This document shows, one piece after another, positions 1-7,564 of a DNA stretch of 27,630 nucleotides (its first letter is position 1; each line of letters opens with the position of its first letter). Below the pieces are notes generated by a model that saw nothing but the letters and a program-made list of their open reading frames with translations, was not told the DNA's origin and did no database searches. The DNA lies in the NCBI GenBank assembly GCA_023424965.1, contig JAFADI010000177.1, positions 1 to 27,630 on the forward strand, in the 5' to 3' direction. The stretch comes from Bacillota bacterium. Its GTDB lineage: Bacteria; Bacillota; Clostridia; Acetivibrionales; JAFADI01. Made by a program: the position numbers and the translations under genes.

Positions 1-281
1 TTGTCAGCAGGCTTCTGAAGGTACTGGACAAGGCGGAAAAATGGATCAAGGAGAATCCCGACAAGGCTCTGGAGATCATATCCAAGGATTCCGGCTTCAA
101 ACCGGAGGTGTTAAAGCCCTCTTTCGACAAGACCATCCTGGATTTGCGGCTGACGGAAGCTGCCGTCAAATCCATCACCGAGACAGCGGCATTTTTGAGG
201 GAAAACAATGTCATCCGTACGGATGTGGACGCCAGGGAGCTGATTGACGACAGCTATTTGAAAGCTGCAGGCCTGCAATAA
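1..281 (+). CDS. ABC transporter substrate-binding protein, SsuA/TauA/NMT1-like (C-terminal part)
   Basis: Only the last 92 codons or so are in the window; the reading frame is open from the first base to the TAA at 279-281. The translated piece is a helical, lysine- and glutamate-rich tail ending in a YLKAAGLQ-type terminus, as is usual for binding proteins of the nitrate/taurine/sulfonate/thiamine-precursor class. The assignment rests mainly on the neighbours: a permease of exactly that class starts 28 bases downstream, and the matching ATPase follows one gene later. It would be an extracytoplasmic lipoprotein that delivers a small organic compound to the permease. The lipobox and ligand pocket lie outside the window, so the substrate cannot be guessed from this fragment. 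Confidence 0.72.
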   Translation, partial: VSRLLKVLDKAEKWIKENPDKALEIISKDSGFKPEVLKPSFDKTILDLRLTEAAVKSITETAAFLRENNVIRTDVDARELIDDSYLKAAGLQ

Positions 282-309
282 GCGCCTATATAAATTAAGG
301 AGTGTGGAA

Positions 310-1149
310 ATGGATAGGGCTGCGATAAAAACAGCACAGAACAGAAATCCGGAGGTTTTTATCCTCTCCAAAACCAGGTTCGGAAAGAGAGTCGCAACGT
401 TTGTTCTCATGTTCTCCACGCCGGTGGCAATCCTTCTTTTGTGGGAACTTTTGAGCCGGTACGGCTTCATACGGCTGTCCATCCTGCCCGCCCCAACGAC
501 GGTGGGCAGGACATTCCTGGATATGCTGGAGACCGGCGAGATTTTCAGGCACCTTGGCGTAAGCATCCTGAGGGTTCTGCAGGGCTATGCCATCGGTGCA
601 GCCTTTGGCGTTTTTCTGGGCATCCTGATGGGCCTGTTTAAAAAGGTGGACACCGCTTTGGTGCTTGTAACGGGCATATTAAGGCCCATTCCCATTATTG
701 CCTGGGTCCCCATGCTGATTCTTTGGATGGGCATCGATGAAGCCTCAAAGGTAACGGTGATCGCCATCGGCAGCTTTTGGCCCGTACTTTTGAATACCGT
801 CCACGGCATAAAAAGCACCGACACCAAATACCTTGAGGTGGCGCAAATTCTGGAGAAGAGCAGGCTCAAAATCTTAACCAAGGTGGTTTTACCATCGGCG
901 CTGCCTTCCATCTTTACCGGCCTGAGAATTGGGATCGGGATCGCATGGATGAGTGTCATCGGGGCGGAGCTCATTGCGGCGGCCTCGGGAATAGGATACC
1001 TGATCATGTACGCAAGAGAACTTTCCCAGCCGGATGTCATGCTGGTGGGAGTTTTCTCCATCGGCATTACCGGCATTTTGATCGACGTGCTCATCCGGAA
1101 GATTGAGGCGGCTGTTTTGAAGTGGAATATCAATATAAGCAAAAATTAG
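310..1149 (+). CDS. ABC transporter permease, SsuC/TauC family
   Basis: Membrane subunit (279 aa) of a nitrate/sulfonate/taurine-type importer. Hydrophobic segments are visible at about residues 30-50, 92-112, 117-141, 147-165, 205-226 and 245-263. The cytoplasmic coupling loop that contacts the ATPase lies around 173-202 (EVAQILEKSR, then LPSALPSIFTGLR), as typical for this family. The length fits the usual 250-280 aa. I chose ATG 310 because AAGGAG at 297-302 is seven bases upstream; the in-frame GTG at 304 would sit right against that site. It lies between the binding-protein gene and a radical SAM gene, in a tightly spaced operon. Two identical subunits would be expected to pair with the ATPase encoded at 2439-3230. 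Confidence 0.93.
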   Translation: MDRAAIKTAQNRNPEVFILSKTRFGKRVATFVLMFSTPVAILLLWELLSRYGFIRLSILPAPTTVGRTFLDMLETGEIFRHLGVSILRVLQGYAIGAAFGVFLGILMGLFKKVDTALVLVTGILRPIPIIAWVPMLILWMGIDEASKVTVIAIGSFWPVLLNTVHGIKSTDTKYLEVAQILEKSRLKILTKVVLPSALPSIFTGLRIGIGIAWMSVIGAELIAAASGIGYLIMYARELSQPDVMLVGVFSIGITGILIDVLIRKIEAAVLKWNINISKN

Positions 1150-1180
1150 GAATTTCATATAAGTAAGCAGGAGGCTTTCC

Positions 1181-2377
1181 ATGAGTGAATTAAAAGACAG
1201 GCTATACAAGGAATTGGAATTAAAGACCCTGGTTTCCTCCCAGGGAGTCAGCTTCAGGCCGGAGGTTTTCAAACACGCCAGGCTGGGGGAAGAACACCAG
1301 GAGCAGGTGCACAACCTGTTTGAATATGACTTTGACACCCATGAGGACTATGACCTGCCCGTATCCTTTGATCTGCCCAACGGCTTGACGGCGCTTTTCA
1401 TCGCCAACGGGAGGTCGGAATACTCCATTGAATATGAAAAGGGGACCTACTACCTTTTGCAGAGGGAGAATGTGGTATGTCCCATCCGATTCCAGAAAAG
1501 TCCCGGGTACTATGGGCTTAAGACTTCCGACGGGACACCCATGAAGACCGTTGCCACCTACAACGGACAGGGAGTGATCTTTGTGGCCTACAGCAATGAA
1601 TGCTATTTGAAGGAAACGGGAAAGGACTGTCTTTTCTGCAACATCAACGCCACCAAGGACACCTATGGAGAGCGCCAGTCCATCAAATGGAAATACCCAA
1701 AGCAGATCGGCGAGACAGCCGCGGCCGCATATAAGGAAGGCGCAAGGCATCTGACCATCAGCGGCGGGTTCATCCCTGAACGAAGGGAAGTGGACTATTA
1801 TTTGGACGTGGCGGACAGTATAAGGGAACACACTGGCCTGGAGGACTTCAACGGGACGGCCTGCATCGGCGCTCCCATCGACCTGGGTGTCATCGATAAA
1901 TATAAGGAAGCGGGCTACAGGACCATCGCCATCAACATTGAAGTGTGGAACGAGCATTTCTTCCGGGCCTATTGCCCCGGCAAGGAAGAATACTGCGGCG
2001 GAAGGGACAACTGGATCAAAGCCCTGGAATACTCCGCCAGGGTATTTGGAAGAGGGAAAGTCAGGTCCAACATGGTGGGCGGCCTTGAGGACAAAAAATC
2101 CACCCTTGAAGGGATCGAATATCTTGCCTCCAAAGGGATCATTGCCATCGCGCCCGGATGGTTTCCAAATCCCGGTTCGGCGCTGGAGGGACACCGCTCG
2201 CCGACCCCCCAATGGCACCTGGATTTGAGTTTCAAGAACGCCGCCATCCTCCGGAAAGAGGGCTATACCTATGACCAGGTGTATGATGCCTTCGCAGCTC
2301 CCATTACATTGGTCCATGACATCTACCGGATAGAAGACGAACTGCTGCCGGTATTCGAGCTTGAGGGAAAACCGTAA
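1181..2377 (+). CDS. Radical SAM protein with CX8CX2C cluster motif (paralog 1)
   Basis: A 398-aa protein with ATG at 1181 and a clear AGGAGG at 1169-1174. Cys141, Cys150 and Cys153 form a CX8CX2C motif that I read as the radical SAM 4Fe-4S site; the canonical spacing is CX3CX2C. Supporting signs are a Gly-rich SAM-contact-like strand (TISGG, residues 192-196) and a later stretch resembling the BioB/ThiH barrel: IEVWNE at 253-258 and NMVGGLED at 297-304. A conserved CPGK (265-268) carries a fourth cysteine, also present in the second copy at 3284-4537. About 135 residues precede the cluster, an N-terminal extension of unknown role. No SPASM or cobalamin domain was recognised. It probably converts the compound imported by the flanking ABC genes, but the reaction is unknown. 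The fold class is fairly secure; the chemistry is not. Confidence 0.85.
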   Translation: MSELKDRLYKELELKTLVSSQGVSFRPEVFKHARLGEEHQEQVHNLFEYDFDTHEDYDLPVSFDLPNGLTALFIANGRSEYSIEYEKGTYYLLQRENVVCPIRFQKSPGYYGLKTSDGTPMKTVATYNGQGVIFVAYSNECYLKETGKDCLFCNINATKDTYGERQSIKWKYPKQIGETAAAAYKEGARHLTISGGFIPERREVDYYLDVADSIREHTGLEDFNGTACIGAPIDLGVIDKYKEAGYRTIAINIEVWNEHFFRAYCPGKEEYCGGRDNWIKALEYSARVFGRGKVRSNMVGGLEDKKSTLEGIEYLASKGIIAIAPGWFPNPGSALEGHRSPTPQWHLDLSFKNAAILRKEGYTYDQVYDAFAAPITLVHDIYRIEDELLPVFELEGKP

Positions 2378-2438
2378 AGGCGGGGCTGTAGAGAGGCCAC
2401 AAAAGAGCCATTCGATTTTACTGTCGGGGAGATTTTAT

Positions 2439-3230
2439 ATGAACAATACAAGAGGAAGCAATCTTTCCTTATCCGTCGGCAAGCTGTATAAAAGCTACAG
2501 GAACGAATCAGCCACCGTTGACGCGCTCAAGGACATCAACCTGGACATCCGGCCGGGGGAGTTCGTGAGCATCGTGGGGGCCAGTGGATGCGGCAAAAGT
2601 ACCTTTCTGCGCCTGCTGGTGGGCCTTGAAAAAAAGGATTCAGGGGAGATTCGGATCGGGGATGAAAGCATCACCCGCCCCAGCGTCGACCGGGGGATGA
2701 TATTCCAGGAGGCCAGGCTTTTTCCCTGGTTGAACGTGGAACAGAACATCGCTTTCGGCATGGCGGAAAAAACTGCAGAAAAGGATAAAAGGGAAATTGT
2801 AAAGTCCCATATCGAGCTGGTTGGGCTCACAGGCTTTGAGAAGGCCTATCCGTACCAGCTTTCCGGAGGAATGCAGCAAAGGGTGAGCATTGCCAGGGCA
2901 CTGGTCAACAACCCCAGAATACTGCTGCTGGACGAACCCTTTGGGGCGCTGGACGCCTTCACCCGCATCAATATGCAGCAGGAGATCCTGCGCATATGGG
3001 AGACGGAAAAAACCACCATGATTCTGGTTACCCATGACATCGACGAAGCCATTTTCCTGGGGGACCGGGTTGTTGTCATGTCCAGCAGGCCCGGAACCAT
3101 AAAGAAGATCGTTCCGGTGGAGCTGGGAAGGCCCAGGGACCGGAGCAGCTATGATTTTGTGCAGATCCGCAAAGTGGTTTACAATGAGTTCTTTGCAGAA
3201 GCTGAAAAGCCCTTTGCATATACCATCTAA
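2439..3230 (+). CDS. ABC transporter ATPase, SsuB/TauB family
   Basis: Cytoplasmic ATPase (263 aa) energising the importer at the left edge. Walker A GASGCGKST is at residues 47-55, the Q-loop IFQEARLFPW at about 88-97, the signature LSGGMQQR at 141-148, Walker B ILLLDEP at 161-167 and the switch His near 199 (VTHD). The Q-loop wording EARLFPW is characteristic of the nitrate/sulfonate/taurine branch. I start it at ATG 2439, preceded by GGGGAG at 2426-2431; a longer frame from TTG 2361 would overlap the upstream gene and lacks a proper binding site. The gene sits between two related radical SAM genes, so transport and conversion are presumably expressed together. Confidence 0.95.
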   Translation: MNNTRGSNLSLSVGKLYKSYRNESATVDALKDINLDIRPGEFVSIVGASGCGKSTFLRLLVGLEKKDSGEIRIGDESITRPSVDRGMIFQEARLFPWLNVEQNIAFGMAEKTAEKDKREIVKSHIELVGLTGFEKAYPYQLSGGMQQRVSIARALVNNPRILLLDEPFGALDAFTRINMQQEILRIWETEKTTMILVTHDIDEAIFLGDRVVVMSSRPGTIKKIVPVELGRPRDRSSYDFVQIRKVVYNEFFAEAEKPFAYTI

Positions 3231-3283
3231 AGGGATCGTTAAAATATGTGGAGCAGGTGTATTTTGAGAGGAGTGCTGTTGGG

Positions 3284-4537
3284 ATGCCGGTAGCCGGGGA
3301 GAAGAAAAACCAGGAATTGAGTTTGAAGGATGTCGTTGAGAAGTATCCGGAGGTACCAAGCTTTATCACCATAAAGATTGACGTGCAGCGAAGGGGAGTG
3401 CATTATACCGACAGGGCGCTGGGCGCAGCGGACGGAGAAATCCACCAGATGCGGGGGGCCGCTTTATTCGGTTCCCGGGATACCAAGCTGACTCCCCTGC
3501 CGGATTCTTTGCTGCTAAGGGATGGCACTTCCATTTTGGTGGACCCTGCACCCCTTGAAAACGATCCCTATGTTGTGGACTTTATCGACGGCAGACTGGT
3601 ATTAACGGACAAGGAACAGATCGTGGAAGAGGTGGAGTACTGGCCCAGGCCGGATTACTATAATAAAAAGACCGCTTCGGGCAATCCCATGAATTATATC
3701 GTCATTGCCAGACCCCAGCGGTTGAGCGTGTCTCCCTCCAGCTACTGCCACTTCTGGAACAATGACAAGGGCTGCAAATACTGTGATATTGTAAATAATC
3801 TGAAGCATCAGAAATCGGAGCTGGGGATCCCCTCAAGGCTGAGCCCGGAAGACGTGGGCGAGACTATTGGGGAGGCCATCAAGCAGCAGGGGCGTTTTAC
3901 TTCCATCTGCCTGACGGCGGGCTCCGATACCCGGGGAAAGGAGCCCTTTGATGAGGAAGTGGACTATTACATCCAGATCCTGCAGGCCATCGGAGCGAAC
4001 TTCAAAACCAGGAAATTTCCGAGCCAGCTCATTGCCACGGCTTTCACCGAAAAACAACTGGCAAGGCTCTATGAGGAAACGGGGCTGATGAGCTACACGG
4101 CGGATATCGAGGTGCTCAATGAAGAAAAATTCAACTGGATCTGCCCCGGGAAAGCGGAATGGATCGGGTACAGGGAATGGAAAGACCGCCTGGTGAAAGC
4201 TGTGGACATCTTCGGAAGGGGGAATGTAAACACCGGAATCGTGGGCGGTGTGGAGCTTGCCCGGCCATACGGCTTCAAAACCGAAGGCGAGGCCCTGAAA
4301 GCCACCCTGGAAGAGGCGGAAGAGCTGGCGGAGAAGGGAGTGTCCACGGTATACATGGTGTGGATGCCCAGGCCCCAATCCTATTTCCACGACCAGAAGA
4401 ACGCTTCACTGGAATACTATGTGCTGCTTGCAAAAGGCTTGCATGCTTTGCGCCGCAAGTACCGGCTGCCTACGGACTTCGACGACTACCGCCGGTGCGG
4501 GAACCACCCCGACAGCGACCTGTCAAGACTTTTGTAG
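3284..4537 (+). CDS. Radical SAM protein with CX8CX2C cluster motif (paralog 2)
   Basis: A 417-aa protein related to the one at 1181-2377. Cys155, Cys164 and Cys167 give the same CX8CX2C motif. Further parallels are IEVLNE (275-280) against IEVWNE, ICPGK (286-290) against YCPGK, and IFGRGNVNTGIVGGVE (309-324) against VFGRGKVRSNMVGGLE. The shared CPGK cysteine outside the cluster may be catalytic or a ligand. The N-terminal ~150 residues differ from paralog 1, suggesting a different substrate or partner surface. I favour ATG 3284 with GAGAGGAG at 3266-3273; a GTG at 3248 would add 12 residues. The stop is 21 bases before the next start, so it belongs to the same operon. The two proteins could act in sequence or as a heterodimer; the sequence does not decide. 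Confidence 0.84.
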   Translation: MPVAGEKKNQELSLKDVVEKYPEVPSFITIKIDVQRRGVHYTDRALGAADGEIHQMRGAALFGSRDTKLTPLPDSLLLRDGTSILVDPAPLENDPYVVDFIDGRLVLTDKEQIVEEVEYWPRPDYYNKKTASGNPMNYIVIARPQRLSVSPSSYCHFWNNDKGCKYCDIVNNLKHQKSELGIPSRLSPEDVGETIGEAIKQQGRFTSICLTAGSDTRGKEPFDEEVDYYIQILQAIGANFKTRKFPSQLIATAFTEKQLARLYEETGLMSYTADIEVLNEEKFNWICPGKAEWIGYREWKDRLVKAVDIFGRGNVNTGIVGGVELARPYGFKTEGEALKATLEEAEELAEKGVSTVYMVWMPRPQSYFHDQKNASLEYYVLLAKGLHALRRKYRLPTDFDDYRRCGNHPDSDLSRLL

Positions 4538-4558
4538 CAGATGGGAGAGATGAATGCT

Positions 4559-5023
4559 ATGGCTGTAAAACTGGAGAAAGACATCATTGAGCTTGTAAAT
4601 AGTCCTGAAACCCTGAAAATACTCGCAACGGTGGATGAAAACAATGTTCCCCACGCCGCCTTTAAGGGTTCTCTCCACGTGAACGAGGAGGGGAACCTGG
4701 AATTCCTGGAGCTGCTGGAGTCCTCGACAACTTACAGGAACTTCACCCGCAGCCTCTGGTATGAAGGGAAGGTTGCCGTGACCTTCAAAGGGGCGGACAA
4801 CCGGAGCTTTCAAATCAAAGGCAGGCCGGAGAAAATCGTCATCAGCGGGCCGGTATTTGAAAAGAACTACATCCGGCTGAGGGAAAGGCGGGGAGATGTA
4901 GAACTGGCGGCGGTTTGCATCATAAAACCCGAGGAGGTAAGCGGCTGGCCGGCGGTAAACAGATTCGCGGAGCAGGAGAGCAAGCGCCCCTTCTTCAAGC
5001 ATCTGGACCGGTTGGCGAAATAA
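4559..5023 (+). CDS. Pyridoxamine 5'-phosphate oxidase-like FMN-binding split-barrel protein
   Basis: A 154-aa protein opening with a helix (EKDIIELVNS) followed by the pattern ILATVDENNVPHAA. This is the standard first strands of the FMN split-barrel (PNPOx-like) fold: a short 'value, then -x-NxPHxA' hairpin. Later strands NFTRSLWYEGKVAVTF and FQIKGRPEKI fit the same fold. Such proteins bind FMN, F420 or heme and act as small reductases or oxidases; which cofactor is used here cannot be read. Three in-frame ATGs (4541, 4550, 4559) are possible; 4559 is best placed relative to GGGAGAG at 4543-4549. It follows the second radical SAM gene by 21 bases, suggesting a redox step, or electron delivery, in the same pathway (inference). 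Confidence 0.8.
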   Translation: MAVKLEKDIIELVNSPETLKILATVDENNVPHAAFKGSLHVNEEGNLEFLELLESSTTYRNFTRSLWYEGKVAVTFKGADNRSFQIKGRPEKIVISGPVFEKNYIRLRERRGDVELAAVCIIKPEEVSGWPAVNRFAEQESKRPFFKHLDRLAK

Positions 5024-5047
5024 GGTATAGGAGAGGTGTGTTGCAAT

Positions 5048-5566
5048 ATGGCAGACAGAGATGAAGAATTTATCATAAGACCCGGGACCGGGGAAGACGT
5101 AGAACTGGCGTTGACCTTCCGGAGGCTCCTCTTCAAGGAAATGGGGGTGGCCGACAGCTTGCTGCTGGATGACGTGGGAGAAGTGCTGGCGGATTTGTAC
5201 AAAAAGGAATACCAGGCGGACCGGATAAGGCATTTCATTGCCTATGGACCGGAAAACAAGCCGGCAGCCATTGCCGGAGCGCTGCTGAAGGAGGACTTCC
5301 CCTACTATCTTTTCAAACCGGGCTATTATGGCTGGATCATCGACGTGTATACCGTTCCTGAGTACAGGGGGAAAGGCCTGTCTGCCAGGCTGATGGAGCG
5401 CACAATCCAATGGCTGAAGGGGAAAGGGGTACAGGAGGCCAAGCTCATTGCCTCGGGCAAGGATGCAAGGCGCCTGTATGAACGGATTGGCTTCAAACCC
5501 ACCTGGGAAATGAGCTATAACCTGTCGGAAACAAAGACCTATAATGAAATACTGGATGAAAGATAG
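5048..5566 (+). CDS. GNAT-family N-acetyltransferase
   Basis: A 172-aa cytoplasmic protein. The acetyl-CoA-binding motif A is clear: IIDVYTVPEYRGKGLSARL at about residues 97-115, with the pyrophosphate loop R-G-K-G at 107-110. The C-terminal motif RRLYERIGFKPTWEM (141-155) is the usual GNAT end. It would transfer an acyl group from CoA to an amine, probably of a small molecule. ATG 5048 is preceded by AGGAGAGG at 5028-5035. It is the last gene of the radical SAM/transport operon, 24 bases after its neighbour. It may modify the pathway product or protect the cell from an imported toxic amine (inference). No clear terminator follows it. Confidence 0.9.
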   Translation: MADRDEEFIIRPGTGEDVELALTFRRLLFKEMGVADSLLLDDVGEVLADLYKKEYQADRIRHFIAYGPENKPAAIAGALLKEDFPYYLFKPGYYGWIIDVYTVPEYRGKGLSARLMERTIQWLKGKGVQEAKLIASGKDARRLYERIGFKPTWEMSYNLSETKTYNEILDER

Positions 5567-5588
5567 GGTATAAAATATTGAAAAACTA

Positions 5589-5617
5589 TTGACTTTTTCT
5601 GTACAAAGGACTAAACT
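5589..5617 (+). promoter_or_regulatory. Probable sigma-A-type promoter for metNIQ
   Basis: TTGACT (5589-5594) and TAAACT (5612-5617) are separated by 17 bases. The -35 box matches the consensus at 5 of 6 positions and the -10 box at 4 of 6. It sits just after the GNAT gene and would start a leader of about 235 nt before metN. Confidence 0.5.
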
Positions 5618-5623
5618 AACAAT

Positions 5624-5860
5624 AACATACAAAACAAGTAGGAATACTAAGGTATTGGACGCAAAACAGGTTCATTTCCGTATTCCTGTGAGGCTGACCG
5701 GAAGAACTGGAGGCTGGATTACATCCATTAAAGGTGGAGGTGGTTTGGCTTCTTTTTTTGTTCAAATTCAAACAGCCGTTTCCTGCAGAACATTGCCGTA
5801 TCTGCGGGAAATCAGTAGAATCCGGCACGACAGGTCAATTCAAAGTGAGGAGAGCTGCCC
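5624..5860 (+). promoter_or_regulatory. Structured untranslated leader upstream of metN
   Basis: This gap of almost 300 bases between the GNAT gene and metN has no convincing gene. It contains a perfect 8-bp pairing, AGGAATAC (5640-5647) with GTATTCCT (5680-5687). That pairing competes with a smaller hairpin, AATAC-TAAG-GTATT (5643-5656), because both use the same left strand. A run of seven T follows further on (near 5753-5759). Such competing pairings ahead of an amino-acid importer suggest transcript-level control. I could not fit the sequence to the S-box (SAM-I) or T-box consensus, so the ligand, if any, is unknown. An old mobile-element remnant is an alternative. Confidence 0.4.
5779..5811 (+). 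other. Stable hairpin in the metN leader
   Basis: TTTCCTGCAGA (5779-5789) pairs with TCTGCGGGAAA (5801-5811): 11 bp including one G-U pair, with an 11-base loop. It is not followed by a T-run, so it is not a simple terminator. It ends about 36 bases before the metN ribosome-binding site. It may protect the transcript or form part of the leader's control fold. Confidence 0.55.
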
Positions 5861-6880
5861 ATGATCAAAATAACAGGGCTGAAAAAAATATATAAAAGTG
5901 AAGCCGGCGATGTTTTAGCCCTGGAAGATGTAAATCTGGAAATCGGCAAGGGAGAAATCTTCGGTGTCATCGGTCTGAGCGGTGCGGGAAAGAGTACTCT
6001 CATAAGATGCATGAACCTTTTGGAAATACCCACGGCAGGAAGTATCGAGATTGACGGCCGGGAGATTACAAGGCTGAAGGGCGCGGAACTAAGAAAATTA
6101 AGAAGCTCCCTGGGAATGATTTTTCAGCACTTCAACCTGCTCATGCAAAGCAAGGTAAAGGATAACATTGCTTTCCCTCTTGAAATAGCCAATGTTCCAA
6201 AAGAAGAAATAACGGCAATGGTCAATGAACTGCTTGAACTGGTAGGACTGTCGGAAAAAGCGGAAGCCTATCCGGCCCAGCTCAGCGGCGGACAAAAACA
6301 GCGTGTTGCCATTGCAAGGGCCCTTGCAAACAATCCGAAAGTCCTCCTGTGTGACGAAGCAACTTCCGCACTGGATGCTGTCACGACAAAATCAATTTTG
6401 GCCCTCTTAAAAGACATCAACCGGAAACTGGGACTGACAATCGTTTTAATAACCCATGAGATTGGCGTAATCAAGGAAATTTGTGATTATGTCGCTGTAA
6501 TCGACAGGAACCATATTGTTGAGAAGGGGCGGGTGATTGATGTGTTGGCGAATCCCAGGACAGCGGCTGCCAGGGACCTGGTGGGACAATCCGTCGGCAG
6601 GGATGTGCTGGCGGATGCGGATTTTCCCAAAACGGGAAGCGGGTCTTCCATCCGGATCAAGGTAACGTTTACCGGCAAATCGGCGCTTACACCGGTTATT
6701 TCAACCATCGTGCGCAGGTTTGAGGTGGATGCCAACATCCTCTTCGGCAGCATTGATTTTATCCAGGGTGCCCCGCTGGGGGAACTGGTTCTTGAAATTT
6801 CCGGAGCTGAAAATTCCGTGGAAGGGGCGCTGAAACACATTGAGGAATTAGGCCTGAAGTATGAGGTGATAGGAACATGA
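5861..6880 (+). CDS. metN: Methionine ABC importer ATPase MetN
   Basis: A 339-aa ATPase of the methionine importer. Walker A GLSGAGKST is at 38-46, the signature LSGGQKQR at 141-148, Walker B VLLCDEAT at 161-168 and the switch His near 199 (ITHE). The wording CDEATSALD is typical of MetN. After the nucleotide-binding domain a C-terminal region (about 260-339, with IKVTFTGKSALTPVIS and FGSIDFIQGAPLGEL) matches the NIL domain, which in E. coli MetN binds methionine and shuts the transporter down. The start ATG is supported by AGGAGAG at 5848-5854. The gene overlaps metI by four bases (ATGA), so the two are probably translationally coupled. Confidence 0.97.
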   Translation: MIKITGLKKIYKSEAGDVLALEDVNLEIGKGEIFGVIGLSGAGKSTLIRCMNLLEIPTAGSIEIDGREITRLKGAELRKLRSSLGMIFQHFNLLMQSKVKDNIAFPLEIANVPKEEITAMVNELLELVGLSEKAEAYPAQLSGGQKQRVAIARALANNPKVLLCDEATSALDAVTTKSILALLKDINRKLGLTIVLITHEIGVIKEICDYVAVIDRNHIVEKGRVIDVLANPRTAAARDLVGQSVGRDVLADADFPKTGSGSSIRIKVTFTGKSALTPVISTIVRRFEVDANILFGSIDFIQGAPLGELVLEISGAENSVEGALKHIEELGLKYEVIGT

Positions 6881-7551
6881 TAAACGCTGAGGTGCTGTTT
6901 GAATACATTGACCTGCTGGGCAAAGGGACCTTGGATACCCTTTATATGACTCTACTGGCAACTTTTTTTGCTTACTTCTTCGGACTGCCTCTGGGCATTA
7001 CGATTGTGGTGACAGAAAAAAAACACATCCTGCCCAATAACAAACTCAACCTTTTTTTGGAGGGTCTCATTAATATTACACGCTCCATACCCTTTATTAT
7101 TTTACTGATTGCGATCATTCCTTTTACGAGGTTTGTCGTCGGCACCACCATCGGCGCCACGGCATCGGTTGTACCCCTTGTGGTGGGAGCCATACCCTTT
7201 GTGGCCAGGATGGTTGAAACCTCAATGAAGGAACTGGACAGGGGAATTATTGAAGCTGCCCAGGCAATCGGAGCGTCACCATGGAAAATCATAACGAAGG
7301 TAATGATCCCTGAAACCTTGCCTTCATTGATTTTAGGGCTTTCCATAACGACCATAACCCTGATCGGTTATTCCGCGATGGCAGGCGCAGTGGGAGGAGG
7401 TGGTCTGGGAGATCTGGCGATACGGTACGGATATTACCGGTATCAAAAGGACGTAATGTTTTTGACCATTGTACTTTTAATCATCATTGTCCAGATCGTG
7501 CAAAGCTCAGGAAGTTATTTTTCAAAAAAGATCGACAAAAAAAACAGATAA
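6877..7551 (+). CDS. metI: Methionine ABC importer permease MetI
   Basis: Membrane subunit (224 aa, normal for MetI). Hydrophobic segments lie at about 20-45, 58-83, 87-108, 150-175 and 190-213. The coupling loop around 125-150 reads GIIEAAQAIGASPWKIITKV. The early stretch GTLDTLYMTL is also characteristic of the family. Its ATG overlaps the metN stop. Its TAA (7549-7551) abuts the GGAG that serves metQ, giving the usual metN-metI-metQ order. It would form the translocation pathway for methionine with two MetN subunits. Confidence 0.96.
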   Translation: MINAEVLFEYIDLLGKGTLDTLYMTLLATFFAYFFGLPLGITIVVTEKKHILPNNKLNLFLEGLINITRSIPFIILLIAIIPFTRFVVGTTIGATASVVPLVVGAIPFVARMVETSMKELDRGIIEAAQAIGASPWKIITKVMIPETLPSLILGLSITTITLIGYSAMAGAVGGGGLGDLAIRYGYYRYQKDVMFLTIVLLIIIVQIVQSSGSYFSKKIDKKNR

Positions 7552-7564
7552 GGAGATTAAAACC

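Noticed and set aside
1220..2317. Long open frame of about 365 codons opposite radical SAM gene 1
   Set aside because: It has no recognisable motif and is antisense to a gene with a strong ribosome-binding site and a conserved paralog.
4523..5632. Long open frame of about 369 codons on the - strand
   Set aside because: It is antisense to the FMN split-barrel and GNAT genes, whose motifs are clear; it is a shadow of their codon bias.
5700..5860. AGGTGGAGG-like run suggesting an S-box (SAM-I) riboswitch
   Set aside because: The remaining conserved S-box parts (the GGCAAC segment and the four-way junction arms) are missing, so the similarity is limited to one purine-rich run.
5589..5864. Open frame of about 90 codons in the metN leader
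   Set aside because: It has no ribosome-binding site, starts inside the predicted promoter, and its translation resembles no protein type I know; it also runs into the metN start.
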